The notes under the pieces are model-generated. The model was not told the DNA's origin, made no database searches, and saw only the letters and a list, made by a program, of their open reading frames with translations. DNA of 64,000 nt from the NCBI RefSeq assembly GCF_028583425.1, contig NC_072795.1, forward strand, positions 8,021,001 to 8,085,000, in the 5' to 3' direction. Position 1 is the first letter of the stretch, and each line of letters begins with the position of its first letter. Origin of the DNA: Eublepharis macularius. Lineage: Eukaryota > Chordata > Lepidosauria > Squamata > Eublepharidae. Below, in pieces: positions 9,131 through 19,229 of this stretch. A program made the translations under genes and the position numbers.

Positions 9131-10121
9131 AGCTGGAGCGTCAACAGTGGTGTAGCGGACGATGACCTGGAAGGGCTGGTGGGGCTCCAAGGATGACGGC
9201 AAAGAGATGGTGAGGGCTGAGCCGTAGTCCGTGAAGGGGTCCACCCTGAAGACCAGCGGGCACGAAGCGGCGGTTGAGTCGGAGAAGGTGGGCAGGGGCG
9301 GAGAGGGCACCTCTGGGGGGAAGTCCACCGAGGGGCAGGGCGAGGGGGGTGGCAGGGCGAGGAGAGGGAGGGGGCTCGGGGGACCCGGAGGGGGTAGGGG
9401 GGCGGGGGCAGCCCTGGGGGTGAGGACAGCTGTCCAGGGGGGCATGGGAGCCGGAGGGGGTGCCCAGGCGTGGGCTGAGGGGGCAAGGGGGAGCAGAGTC
9501 GAGGGGGGCGCAGGGGGCCCCGAGGGGGCAGCCAGCAGGGGGGGCAGGGGAGGCAGTGGGGTCGTCCAAGGCTGGGCTGAGGGGGCACGCGGGGGCAGAG
9601 TCGAGGGCGGTGAGGGGGTCGCAGGGGGCAGCCAGTGGGCAGCTGTCTTGGGGGGCGCCTAAAGGTGGGCTGAGAGGGCACGCGAGGGCGCAGTCAAGGC
9701 CACCGAGGGGGTCGCAGCCGGCCGCGGGGGCGCCCCAGGGCGGGCTGAGGAGGGCGCTGGCGGGCCCCGAGGCCGGGCGTGCGCTGAGGGGGCGGTGCGG
9801 GTGCGGGTCCGGCCGGGGGCAGGCGGCCGGGGCCGGGCTTTCGGCGGGGCCCTCCCGGCCCGGCCCGGCCCGCCGCGGGAAGGCGAAGCCGCAGCGCTCG
9901 GGGCCGGCGCGGAGGTGGACCGAGGCCACGCGGAGGGCCGGGTGGGCGTCCAGCACCAGGGCGCGGGGCCCGCGGCGGGCGGCCCGGCGGGCGCAGAGCT
10001 CCAGCGCGACGCAGCCGGCCAGGGCGCGGGCCTCGGGGCGCAGCTCCAGGCCCAGGCGGAGGTGGCGGAGGCGGAAGAGCGCCGCGCTGGAGGCCGAAGC
10101 CACGTCCGGGGGCGCCGCCAT
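9131..10121 (-). CDS. RNPEPL1: RNPEPL1 exon 1 (partial gene, frame broken)
   Basis: RNPEPL1 is an M1-family aminopeptidase-like protein related to aminopeptidase B; exon 1 encodes the N-terminal beta-rich domain, not the zinc site. The start at 10121 reads MAAPP then DVASASSAALFRLRHLRLG, LRPEARALAGCVALELC and LVLDAHPALRVASVHL, matching vertebrate RNPEPL1. Near the 3' end FRVDPFTDYGSALTISLP and HQPFQVIVRYTTVDAPA also match, followed by a good splice donor. The two halves are in different frames (a net one-base excess), and the lesion lies in the GC-rich repeat between about 9290 and 9860, so a sequencing error is as likely as a real frameshift. An upstream in-frame ATG at 10163 would add 14 residues. 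A 5-codon upstream ORF (10167-10153) overlaps that ATG, which favours 10121. Confidence 0.85.
9440..9770 (-). repeat. GC-rich coding minisatellite in RNPEPL1 exon 1
   Basis: About four imperfect units share the plus-strand core GGGCTGAGGGGGCACG (near 9471, 9573, 9667 and 9740), spaced roughly 75-100 bp, each followed by a GCAGAGTCGAGGGCG-like and GGGGGTCGCAG-like segment. On the minus strand the units encode repeats such as CPLSPPLGAP and LDSAPACPLSP. This is an expansion of the Pro/Ala-rich linker which, as I recall the human protein, is much shorter. Confidence 0.75.
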
Positions 10122-10597
10122 GCGGGCGGGCGGGAGGCCGGGCGGGCAGGCGCTAGGTGACATCCATGGGCCGAGCAGGGCGAGGGCGAGCCCGGCCCTC
10201 CCGCCGCCCGCCGGAAAAGGCCGCGCGGCCGCGCCAGGGAGAGGCCCGCCCCGCCCCAGCCCGCAGCCAGCCAGCCAGCCAGCCGCGCTCGCCCCGGCCC
10301 GGCCCAGTCGCCGGGGCCGCCGCGCCTGCCGGCGAGCGCCGAGGGGCCCCGTCGGCCGCTGGGGGCGCCAGAGAGAAGCAGGCGGCGGCGCGGGGACGGA
10401 GGGCGCGCGCCGCCGCCGCCAGGGGGCGCTCGCCCCGCAGGGAGACTCTCAGCTCAGTCCTCCTAAGCAGGCTCGCGCCGGGTCTGAGCCTGTCGATTTC
10501 AATGGGCTTCCACCGGCGTGACTCTGCTTAGGATTTCACTCTTGGTTTCTTCGCCTTAGTCCTCGTCCCTGTTTCTCTTCCAGGCGCAAGGCGGATT

Positions 10598-10920
10598 GCA
10601 CGAGAGTCCAGTAGCACCTATAAGACTTAACAATTTCTCATCCAGAGGAGTTAGTCTGTAGTAGCAAAATTGTAAAGAGTCCAGTAGCACCTTGAAGACT
10701 AACCAATTTTATTGTAGCACAAGCTTTCGGAAGCCACAGCTCTCTTCGTCAGATGCAGCGTCAGACGAGAGAGCTGTGGCTTTCGAAAGCTTATGCTACA
10801 ATAAAGTTGGTTAGTCTTCAAGGTGCTACTGGACTCTTCACTATTTTAAGGAGTTGGGTTCCCTCTGCCAACTAACCAACTTTATTGTAGCATAAGCTTT
10901 CGAGAGCCACAGCTCTGTTT
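10598..10920. repeat. PLE-derived terminal repeats (family 2), head-to-head cluster
   Basis: Inverted units meet near 10758: left GAGTCCAGTAGCACCTTGAA to CTCTTCGTCAGATGC, right CAGACGAGAGAGCTGTGG to GGTGCTACTGGACTCTTC. A further unit fragment begins at 10876. The arms are similar but not identical (AGCTTTCGGAAGCC versus GGCTTTCGAAAGC). This lies just upstream of the RNPEPL1 CpG island. Confidence 0.65.
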
Positions 10921-10924
10921 CCTG

Positions 10925-11495
10925 TTTCGATTGGGTATGAGCTTTGGTGAGCCACAGCTCACTTCTTCAGATACAGCTAGAATGTGAGTCCATCTGTCCT
11001 TATAGCTTGGAGAGTGGAGTGATTTCAGATGCCAAATGACAATAGCTGGTGAAAGACAACAGCAGGCGTAATTGGATTGGGTGAGGTATTCAGAGGGGTG
11101 GTGGGTGTGAAGAAATCAGCCTTCATAATGAAACAGGAAGTCTAAGTCTGGATTCAGTCCAGGTGGGTGCATTGTTTTGAGCTTCATTATCAGTTGCAAT
11201 TCCGTAGTCTTGCTTTCTAAGCTCCGTTTGAAATTCCTCTGCAGGATAACTGCTATTTTTAGGTCAGCAACTGAATGTTAAAATGTCCCCCCAGCGGTTT
11301 TTGAATGTTCTGGTTTCTGATGTTAGACTTATGTCCATTAATTCCTTGAAATCACTCCACTCATATTCTAACTGTATCTGAAGAAGTGAGCTGTGACTCA
11401 CAGAAGCTCATACCCTACAACTAATTTTGTTAGTCTTATAGGTGCAACTGGACTCTTTGCTCTTTTCAACTGCTACAGCCAGACTAACATCTTAA
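10925..11495 (-). pseudogene. Penelope-like element fragment: C-terminal ORF remnant between terminal repeats
   Basis: On the minus strand a frame from about 11278 to 11144 reads HSVADLKIAVILQRNFKRSL, then a segment ending GLNPDLDFLFHYEG and a stop. An upstream HFN motif is one base out of frame. The HFN...HSxxDL pattern is the C-terminal part of the GIY-YIG region in PLE proteins. The fragment is flanked on both sides by CTGAAGAAGTGAGCTGTG-type repeats (10937-10968 and 11378-11415) and the family 2 tail. This ties the dispersed family to PLEs. Confidence 0.65.
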
Positions 11496-11499
11496 TCTA

Positions 11500-11800
11500 T
11501 ACTTGGTGAATCAGTGCAGCCAGTTTCCCGGAAATTTCCATACACAATGCAATAAGGTATATAATGCAAATTTGCAGAGTTTTAGAACCAGCAGAAATCC
11601 AAAGAGTTGAAGAAATACCGGAACAGAGCGTTGGCAATTCTAAGACTGGCATATTAAACAACATAGAACTACCCAATAGGATTAGATTTAAAGCAACAGA
11701 TTTGAGCTTTGCATTGTAACATGTAAAAACTGAAAATGCAGCCGCATGACAGCCTTTTTTGCGTGTGCGAGCCAGCAATCATTAAAACAATCAAGACGAG
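11500..11800 (-). mobile_element. LINE 3'-end fragment
   Basis: Shares the LINE tail phrases TTTCCATACACAATGCAATA, AGCAGAAATCCAAAGAG and CAATTCTAAGACTGGCATAT with the copies at 905, 2730 and 11818. It is in minus orientation and the coding region is lost. Confidence 0.55.
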
Positions 11801-11817
11801 CACCTTTATTTCTATTT

Positions 11818-12520
11818 TATTTTAGTTATGTTATTTATGGTCCACCTTTCACTGAGGCTCAAGGCGGATTACACATTGTGAGTCAATGCAGTTCATACAC
11901 ATTTCAAAGAACAATGTAATCGGGTTGATAAATGCAAATTTGCAGAGACAGAAATCTAATACAGAGTTGAAGAAATGCTGGAGCATTAACGATTCTGAGG
12001 CTGACATATTAAACAATATAGAAACTATCCAGGAGGGGGATATTTACAGCAACAGACAGTACATAGAAGTAAAGTCTATAGTCCCTCTCTCTTTACTTAT
12101 GCATCTCTTTTGAGAGCACTTCCTTACAGTACAGCCCTCCTATCCAGGGCTTTTTTCTGGGAAAAGAGGTGGTGGAACTCAGTGGGTTGCCCGCTGCGAA
12201 AATGGTCACATGGCTGGTGGCCCCGCCCCCTGATCTCCAGACAGGGGGGAGTTTAGATTGCCCTCCCCGCCAGTGCCAGCGCAGAGGGCAATCTCAACTC
12301 CCCTCTGTCTGGAGAGCAGGGGGCGGGGCCACCAGCCATGTGACCCTTTTCAAGCGGTTCCGGAACTCCGTTCCAGTCCGCGTTCCTGCTGAAAAAAAGC
12401 CCTGCTCCTATCTGAGTAAAAAGCCCTCTTTGAATAATTCGGTTTTGCATAAAGCCGGGAGAGTGAAAGCTTTCCTGACCTCTTCAGAAAGGCTGGCCTG
12501 GCAGAGGATGCGCATCCAGC
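11818..12520 (-). mobile_element. LINE 3'-end fragment interrupted by a hAT element
   Basis: Same LINE family as 2730-3390 (GGTCCACCTTTCACTGAGGC, then CAAGGCGGATTACAC). It is split at CCCTCCTATC|CTGAG by the hAT element at 12145-12404. The LINE resumes at TCTGAGTAAAAAGCCCTCTT, so the hAT came second. Confidence 0.7.
12145..12404. mobile_element. Non-autonomous hAT-type element (family A, copy 2)
   Basis: Ends CAGGGCTTTTTTC and GAAAAAAAGCCCTG. Exact 8-bp target duplication CTCCTATC at 12137-12144 and 12405-12412. It is shorter than copy 1 at 190-581, with the same GC-rich palindromic core (GGGGCGGGGCCACCAGCCAT). The unoccupied target is visible in the sister LINE copy near 3142. Confidence 0.9.
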
Positions 12521-13599
12521 CTCCAAGGTTGCCAACCTCCAGGTGGTGACTGGAGATCTGGAATTACTACTGTTCTCGAGGCAACAGAGATCAGTTCCCC
12601 TGGAGCACGTAGCTGCTTTGGAGGGCGAATTCTATGGCATTATTCCCTGCTGAGGTCCCGCCCCAGCCTCTACTTCCCAAATCTCCAGGAATTTCCCAAT
12701 TTGGCACTGGCACTGTGGGCTCAGCCAGCAACTCACAGATCACCTGGGTTAGTTTACTTTCCATGCATGTGGTGGTGACAGTCTTGCCAGTGTAACCCCC
12801 ATAAACTAATTTTGTTTAGCCCAGTAGGGTGAAGTTCATATCTGGAGCCAGGCAGCTAAAGAAGAGGCTGGCTGCTGGGAGCTTGATAACACCTTACATG
12901 CTCTTATCACCTTGAATAAGGTAATCAGAAACATGCTGTATGTGAAGAGTAGTAACTAAAAGTGGTGTATGTGTGTTATAATTAGTCGGCATCGTTATTG
13001 GAATTATATTATTCTTGTAGGGCTGTAATTCCCCAAGAAGAGGAGCCAGGGTTCCAGTTGCTTCAGACTGGAAGAATCGTGGCAAAGGACTCTGTCACTT
13101 AATACTTGATGGGATCCAGTAAGTTGAGCTTGGTTACTTTGCCTGGTTTCAGACATAGTTGGCTGAAAGTTTCTGGTTTTCTTGCACTTGTGAATTTGGT
13201 TAAAGAAAAGGGGGAGGGGAGTTGTATTCTAAGTGTTAAAAGGGTTAGTTAAAAAAAAATGCCTTAACTTACGTTTGTGTGAAAGTTTGCTTGCTCAATT
13301 AGCTCCATAGAACCCATGCAATAGAGGTTATACCAGCAACCTGGGAAAAAATGTTTTGCCCCCTTTAACAGAGACTCCCATGGGTTGTTATGTACCAGCT
13401 GAAGTTATTTATGCACCCCCCCCCCCTTGGCCATGAAAAGCTTCACCTGCCCATTTCCACGCATTAAGCCTCTGTTAAAGAGATGGGACATTTTCCCCCT
13501 CTAGGTTGTTGGCAACTCTAGTTGTGAGGGTTTGTGTGAAAAAGTGGTGTTTGAAGCAGCAGGTGTGAATGCTCTCATCTGGGAAAGAATTATTTAACT
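12521..13599. other. Intergenic sequence, mostly unclassified
   Basis: 12530-12710 resembles a repeat with the phrases TTGCCAACCTCCAGGTGG and CTGGAGATCTGGAATTAC, common in reptile genomes but of a class I cannot name. The rest (12710-13600) shows no exon; a poly-C run lies near 13417-13426. Confidence 0.3.
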
Positions 13600-14272
13600 T
13601 AGATCCAGAGGAGTTTGCCGTGTTAGTCTGTAGTCGCAAAATAGTGGAGAGTCCAGTACCAGTAGCATCTTTAAGACTAACCAACTTTATTGTAGCATAA
13701 GCTTTCGAGAACCACAGCTCTCTTCGTCAGTTGCATGCAGGGGTCATTTCCTAGAAAAAGAGCTGGAGGAACTCATTAGCATAACTCAGCACAACTCGTT
13801 TGCATATGCCACGCCCCTTGACATCACCAGAAGTGTGCCATTAGCATAACTGAGTTGCATATGGCACACCCCCTGACATCACCTATCCTGGTTGTTTTGG
13901 GCCCAATCCTGGCCATTCAGGGCCAAAATTGGGCCCAAAATGGCAAAAAGGAGGTGAAAATGGCCAGAAAAGGGCCCAAAATGGTCAGGATTGGGCCACT
14001 GCTGAGTGTGAGAGTGATCCACCACCCATTAAGAGGCCCAATCCGGGCCATTTCAGCCCCAATTCTGGCTGAAATAGGCCAAAATGGCTGAGAGTCAGGT
14101 GGGTGGGGCCACCTGACATGTGACCTCTTTGGGGAACTGCCAGAACTGCGTTCCTGCACGTTCCCCCTGGAAATGAGCCCTGGTTGCATGCATCTGATGA
14201 AATGAACTGTGGTTCTTGAAAGATTATGCTACAATAAAGTTGGTTAGTCTTAAAGGTGCTACTGGACTCTTT
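13600..14272. repeat. PLE-derived head-to-head pair (family 2) interrupted by a hAT element
   Basis: The left arm (13603-13737) begins GATCCAGAGGAGTTTGCCGT and ends at CTCTTCGTCAGTTGCATG. The right arm (14183-14272) begins GTTGCATGCATCTGATGAAA and ends GGTGCTACTGGACTC. The hAT element at 13738-14182 sits exactly at the palindrome centre. The CATCTGATGA word in the right arm matches the CUGAUGA form of a hammerhead core. Confidence 0.7.
13738..14182. mobile_element. Non-autonomous hAT-type element (family B, copy 2)
   Basis: Ends CAGGGGTCATTTCC and GGAAATGAGCCCTG. Exact 8-bp target duplication GTTGCATG at 13730-13737 and 14183-14190. Its interior is the inverted counterpart of 7152-7565 (GGGCCCAAAATGGC words, ATGCTAATGA-like words). 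No coding capacity. Confidence 0.9.
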
Positions 14273-14274
14273 AT

Positions 14275-14430
14275 TTAACTTATTTATAGTCCACCTTCCT
14301 TGATGAGACTCGAGTGGGATTGCAAAGTGTGAGTCGGTACAGTTAGTTTCAAAGACATTTCAATGAACCATGTAATGTGGTATTATAAAGCAAATTCGCA
14401 AAGATTTAAAACCAGCAGAAATCCAATACG
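14275..14430 (-). mobile_element. LINE 3'-end fragment
   Basis: The phrases TATAGTCCACCTTCCTTGAT, CTCGAGTGGGATTGCAAAG and AGCAGAAATCCAATACGG match the same minus-strand LINE tail as at 11818. Confidence 0.55.
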
Positions 14431-14818
14431 GAGCTGAAGAAGGGGAGGTGAAACTGTTTCAGAGTGAAACTGACAGAGCCTTGCAGAGGTGGAGAGGAAA
14501 TAAATCCCTTGAGGAGTGATCTTTGCTTGCTTTGTAGAGAGGGGAAATTGACAGAGCCTTCCCATCTGACTTTTAAAACTTGGCTTCCCATCACATTGCA
14601 ACTCCCTTCAGGTGAGCATCCTCACGTAATTCCTCTCTTGTAGTTTAGCTCTAAGCAGATGCACTCTTGCTTCACCCGGGGGACACCCTGACCAGAGAAT
14701 AACTTACATCTCAAATCTCTTGGTGGTCTGAGTGAAATGTACAGTGAAAGAGGGATAGTGAGATAAACGATCATGACATCTTTCAAAAGAAAGCCAAACA
14801 AAGGTTCGGAGTGAATGC
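14431..14818. other. Unclassified intergenic sequence
   Basis: An imperfect direct repeat, GTGAAACTGACAGAGCCTTGC and GGAAATTGACAGAGCCTTCCC, lies near 14464 and 14544. No gene is recognised. Confidence 0.3.
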
Positions 14819-14890
14819 AGAATCATAGAATCAAAGGGTTGGAAGGGACCTCTAGGGTCATCTAGTCCAACCCCTAGCAGAAAGATGTTT
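14819..14890 (-). mobile_element. CR1 LINE 3' end (short)
   Basis: Reads GAATCATAGAATCAAAGGGT, TGGAAGGGACCTCTAGGGTC and TCTAGTCCAACCCC, the reverse complement of a CR1 terminus. Confidence 0.8.
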
Positions 14891-15079
14891 AAGAAAAAAA
14901 TGAGACCACCTATGCTCAGGCAGCCTATACACTAGAACGGTTACTGAAACAATGGCTAGAGAAAGCTGACAAAATCGTGCTGGCCCTCAATCTTATGCTA
15001 AACATAAACTGAGCACCTGCAAGCATATGTCAAGGTCTCCTGCAGGTGCCACTCTGCACGTGAGCAAAATCAACAGCAG

Positions 15080-15715
15080 CCTGTGCATAAGCTTTCTCTG
15101 TGGTGGTCCCTACAAAGCTCTTCACAGCCTTGGTACCTATGTGCCTCCCTGGCAGCTTTGCTCATCTCAACAGGGTCTCCTGCAGGTGCCATCTTACACG
15201 TGAGCAAAGTTAACAGCTGCCAATACACGTGTATTCTCTGTGATCCCCCCCCCTCCCATGGAACAGCCTACCTGAAGAGGTCAGCAAGCTCCCACCCTCC
15301 TGGCTTTCCACAACTAATGCAAAACTGAATTATTCAAGGCTTTTTAATCAGATAGGAAGCCTGTGCTGTAAGAATGTGCTGTCTAAGATATTCTTCTCTA
15401 AAGAGAGAGGGACCATAGACTTCACTATGTACTCTGTTGTCTTATGTACTATCAGTTGCTTTAAGTACGTACTACTATGTACTATCAACTGCTTTAAGTA
15501 CAATCCTTCTAGGAAGTTTTATGTTTAATACGTCAGTCTTAGAATTGCTTATGCTCTGTTTTAGCATTTCTGTATTGGACTTTTGCTGATGTTATGTCTC
15601 TGCAAATTCACATTTATATACCCTGTTACATTGTTTATTGAAAATGACCTTGTTATAGACTGTAGTAACCTCACACTACGTAATCTGCCTTGAGTTTCGG
15701 TGGGAAAGGCATTAA
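15080..15715 (+). pseudogene. LINE C-terminal coding relic and 3' tail, with internal duplication
   Basis: Plus-strand copy of the LINE family seen on the minus strand at 2730 (AYLKRSASSHPPGFP, then YSRLFNQIGS-like decayed codons; tail ends GTAATCTGCCTTGAGTTTCG). Two local duplications are present: GGTCTCCTGCAGGTGCCA (15031 and 15174) and a CTATGTACTATCAACTGCTT-type repeat near 15440-15500. The first lies partly in the upstream segment 14970-15080. Confidence 0.6.
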
Positions 15716-16070
15716 ACTGAGGAGGTTAGCAAGTTTCTTACCTTTCTGAAAGTGGAGGAATGGAAGTCTGTATCTGTCTCCCACAGATATCTACTGGCAG
15801 ATTAAAAAAATGAGGCCCAAATTTAGAACAGGCTGATCTGAGATCTCATCAGTAAAAACCTCATAGTAGCAAAGGAATTGAGGGAGAATCCTTTCCATCA
15901 ATTAGATCCTGGGAGAATTGGAGAATATCTTTCCTCCTCTTAGTTGTTGGTGATGGGGAATACACATGGAGATGGAAATTAGATTTGGAAAGGGGGTCGC
16001 CTAACAAGCAAGCAGGGCTTGATTTGAGTTCGGTCGCATCTTACAGACCTTACCAAGTCTTTTGAAAGTC
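15716..16070. other. Unclassified intergenic sequence
   Basis: No gene, repeat or RNA element is recognised. Confidence 0.3.
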
Positions 16071-16073
16071 TGA

Positions 16074-16191
16074 GGGCCAAGCTACACATGACGAATGACA
16101 CTTGAACAGCAAGTGGACTGAGTGGAGGGCAAGTGAACAGGGAGAAATACACTTGCCGTTCAAGTGTCATTCGTCATGTGTAGCTTGGCCC
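16074..16191. mobile_element. Harbinger-like MITE
   Basis: Terminal inverted repeats of about 40 bp (GGGCCAAGCTACACATGACG... and its complement) flank a short centre. A 3-bp duplication, TGA, lies at 16071-16073 and 16192-16194. Three-base duplications with long TIRs fit PIF/Harbinger elements. The TIR word GCCAAGCTAC is shared with the element at 53674-53875. Confidence 0.65.
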
Positions 16192-16194
16192 TGA

Positions 16195-16645
16195 GTTCCC
16201 TCCTCCAGATGCGAAGAAGGGAAACAAGAAGGGCTTGGCTCATTCTCCATGGTGCACTTCTTCATCCAAAGAAGTTTTGCTTTTCCAGACTCCATTGTAG
16301 GAGAGTGGCAAGCCCCCAAAGGCTTATCTGTTTGCTGAACAAGAAGAGCAACATACTGCTAAGCTCTGATCCAGCACTTGTGAGAAATGTAGTATTATGA
16401 TAGTTTGCTTACGGTCTGCTTGACTGACTGTGATATGTAAAATTGTATGCTGTGATATTTTGTATCTGTATGCAGAAATCCGTTGCCCCTGCTGAACAAC
16501 GCAGGTTGGAGGCAACCCGATTTGCTGACAGCATGTTTTTCTTTTCCCCTTTTTTCAGGAAAGTTTGCAAGGTAGCAGCAGTCAGCCCCCCCCCCCTACT
16601 TATGAGATTTACTGCGTCCCAAGAAAAGAAAACTTCACACAGGCG
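16195..16645. other. Intergenic gap between ABCC5 and repeats
   Basis: No gene is recognised. It lies just downstream of the inferred ABCC5 cleavage site. A poly-C run is present near 16590. Confidence 0.3.
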
Positions 16646-16654
16646 TTTACAAAA

Positions 16655-18069
16655 CCCAAAATAGTTTTTATTCACTTTTTCGGATTTTTGTCTCAAGAGT
16701 TTGCAAACATGCTAAGGCTATAAAACGTCCAGCTGGACAGGGAGAAGAAAAAAAGACACATGCAACGCTGATCGATTCAAAGTCACAGCTATTACGGGAT
16801 TGACCGTGCTACTGGTCCCATACAACAGGGATGGCATACAGTAACTATGGTAACATACCACACAGGACTCAGCCACCTGAGGTAGGTCTCTTTACAGTAA
16901 GAAAATAAAACTTCCCTACACCAGTGTCAAACCCTGATCGGCAGGAGATCTGCTAAAAAATGGCAGCTTGCTGGGAAGGGGTAATGACATCATTTCGGGG
17001 GGGGGGAGCAGAAACTGTCGATTGTTACAAACGTCAATCAAAACCAATCTTGAGGAGCTGTCCGAATGAGCTATTAGCATCTCTAGATCAAGAATTCAGC
17101 AGAGGCAGCTTGGAAACCATCAGAGCCAGCAGCAAGGACCCAATATTTAAAAAGTTCATGGCTACAGCTAATTCATAATTATTTACGGTTCTGGGCAAGA
17201 GAGGCTGGACTGGTGAAACGGGAGGAGTTGGTTATTTCTTTTCTAATGTATGCAAAGTTCTACTGACAGAGCATGTTCTTTTGTTCCCTTTATTGCATAA
17301 GGGTACAAACGTTCCTTTTCCACTACACAAAAACACACAAAAAAACCACCCTGGGAATTAGCCGCTGCTTCTTCCACGTGCCCTAACAATGGGCCTGACG
17401 CCGTGACAGTTAATGACGCGACCAAGTCACATCACCAGAGAGTGTCCCACCCACCCCTCCCCTTCTCTGTGCAGGACAAAGACAACAGGACACAAAGAGG
17501 ACATTAATGCAAAGCTTCACTTCCATCCGGAGACCTGGGAGAATCCAACACAAGAGAAAGACGACTGCGAGAGCGGGAACAGAGTCCGCTGCAGCCTGGC
17601 AAAAGCCAGGAGCCCCATACCATAAAACTGTACAAAAATGATAGAAAAGAATATGCCCTGGTATTAACACAGCGCTCATTTTAATATAAAATAAACAGCT
17701 TACATTTCCACTGTAAATATAGGCTATGTACAGAATTCTGTATAGATATAACTACATGTATAAAGCTTCAATATAGGCCTCTTGATACTTTTATAGTTAT
17801 GGCTCCCTGAGCCATTTTGTAGAGTGCATTTAATAACAAAAATTAGTAACAGGAATATGGAATAAATACCATAATAAAAGCCATAAAGAATCCTCCTTAC
17901 AGTACTTTAAAAAAAAAACAACCCTCGATCTTGACCCACAATGCTAAAAATTAAAGGAGAAAAGGCAATGATCTGGGAAATACATGGAGATGGAGGAGGA
18001 AGAGGAGGACCTGCCTGCCACAGGCAGGGAGTGTTAGCCCTCCTGGTTAAAGTGACATTGCCCTGAATT
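16655..18069 (-). other. ABCC5: ABCC5 3'UTR
   Basis: From the stop codon at 18072-18070 the minus strand runs without splice sites or recognised transposons to an AATAAA at 16672-16667, giving a UTR of about 1.4 kb. AT-rich blocks (17640-17900) contain TGTA-containing words typical of UTR regulation. Another AATAAA on the minus strand lies near 17289-17284. The lack of repeats in this block, compared with flanks full of them, supports a constrained transcript region. Confidence 0.7.
16667..16672 (-). terminator. ABCC5: Polyadenylation signal AATAAA (ABCC5)
   Basis: TTTATT on the plus strand is AATAAA on the gene strand. Cleavage is expected about 10-30 bases further, near 16640-16657. This is inference from position; no transcript evidence is available. 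Confidence 0.55.
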
Positions 18070-18171
18070 TTAGCCCTTGACAGTTATCTTATTTTCTGAA
18101 GCAGCAAACATGGCATAGAAGCGGGAGTTCTCATTCGACAGGAGAGCAGACGGAGTGTCAAATTCCATCAC
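18070..18171 (-). CDS. ABCC5: ABCC5 last coding exon (visible exon 24)
   Basis: 102 bp, phase 0: VMEFDTPSALLSNENSRFYA, then MFAASENKITVKG and stop TAA. This is the C-terminal tail after NBD2, closely matching the ABCC5-specific ending. Acceptor AG at 18173-18172. Confidence 0.95.
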   Translation of the reverse strand: MMEFDTPSALLSNENSRFYAMFAASENKITVKG

Positions 18172-19171
18172 CTAAAACAAATTAATTGGGGAGACCATTA
18201 ATGATGCAAGAAATAAGCACCGTTAAATCTGCCTGAAGTAACATTTAGGCACACAGAAGCACCAAACCAGAACTGCAAACGGCCAGATAGATCATCTAGT
18301 CTAGCTGTCACGGCTTCCAGGGATGTCATGTCACCAGCTGATGAGTTTTCTAGTGCCTGGTGGCTTATCGAGCCTGGAGCATAACATCAAAAGGGTTTTT
18401 TAATGAAACAGGGAGCTTCAGATTGCTTATTACCAGCCAGTTGACTAGCAAAGCACTGAACTCTTCCCGAGCAGGCGTTATCACCACCATTTGGCCACAA
18501 AGACTCTCCTTAGACTTGACAATACTTCCCTGGGGATGTGCAGAGAGCAAATCCTCCCTGTTATTTGGAAACTGGAACAAACCAAAATTTCTTCCCCAAA
18601 GCGATGAGCCAACTCTGCCCCATTGGCTACCATTTTGTGACTGGCCCACCCTGTTGCCCCTGACTCTAACAGCCATATTGTGTCAGCCCCAGGACCCTTT
18701 TTCAAAATTCCAGCAGTGCCCTCAGTTGCAACAAGGTTGAGGATTTATGATCTAGTACACCCTTTTTCTCTTGTCATATCCCAGTATCTAAAAAGCATCC
18801 TCATCAAATTCCTGCCCCAAGTTCTAACTAGCTACCCAGAGATTTTGTCAGACTGCCTCTGCAAGGACGATTGAACTGCTTTTATATCTCAGAAAGTTTT
18901 GCCATGCTTAAACCCATTTCCCCTTGGTTCTCCCCTTGAGACCCAGTTTGGTGTAGTGGTTAAGAGTGCAGGACTCTAATCTGGAGAACTGGGTTTGATT
19001 CCCCACTCCTCCACTTGAAGCCAGCTGGGTGACCTTGGGTCAGTCACAGCTTCTAGGAGCTCTCTCAACCCCACCCACCTCACAGGATGACTGTTGTTGT
19101 AGGGATGATAACATACTTTGTAAACCACTCTGAGTGGGTGTTAAGTCATCCTGAAGGGCGACATATAAATC

Positions 19172-19229
<58 letters not shown>

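Larger units (their letters stand above)
9131..10560 (-). promoter_or_regulatory. CpG island / RNPEPL1 promoter region
   Basis: Extremely GC-rich and CpG-dense from exon 1 through about 10480, in sharp contrast to the AT-rich surroundings. The 5'UTR and core promoter should lie between 10121 and about 10480. GGCGGGGC-like Sp1 words are present, e.g. GGCCCGCCCCGCCCC near 10243. I see no TATA box, which fits CpG-island promoters. A (GCCA)n-like run lies near 10266-10282. Confidence 0.75.

Noticed and set aside
9231..10531. Long plus-strand open frames across the GC-rich block
   Set aside because: All frames are open because stop codons are rare in this composition. The proteins are low-complexity Arg/Gly/Ala, while the minus strand has clear RNPEPL1 homology.
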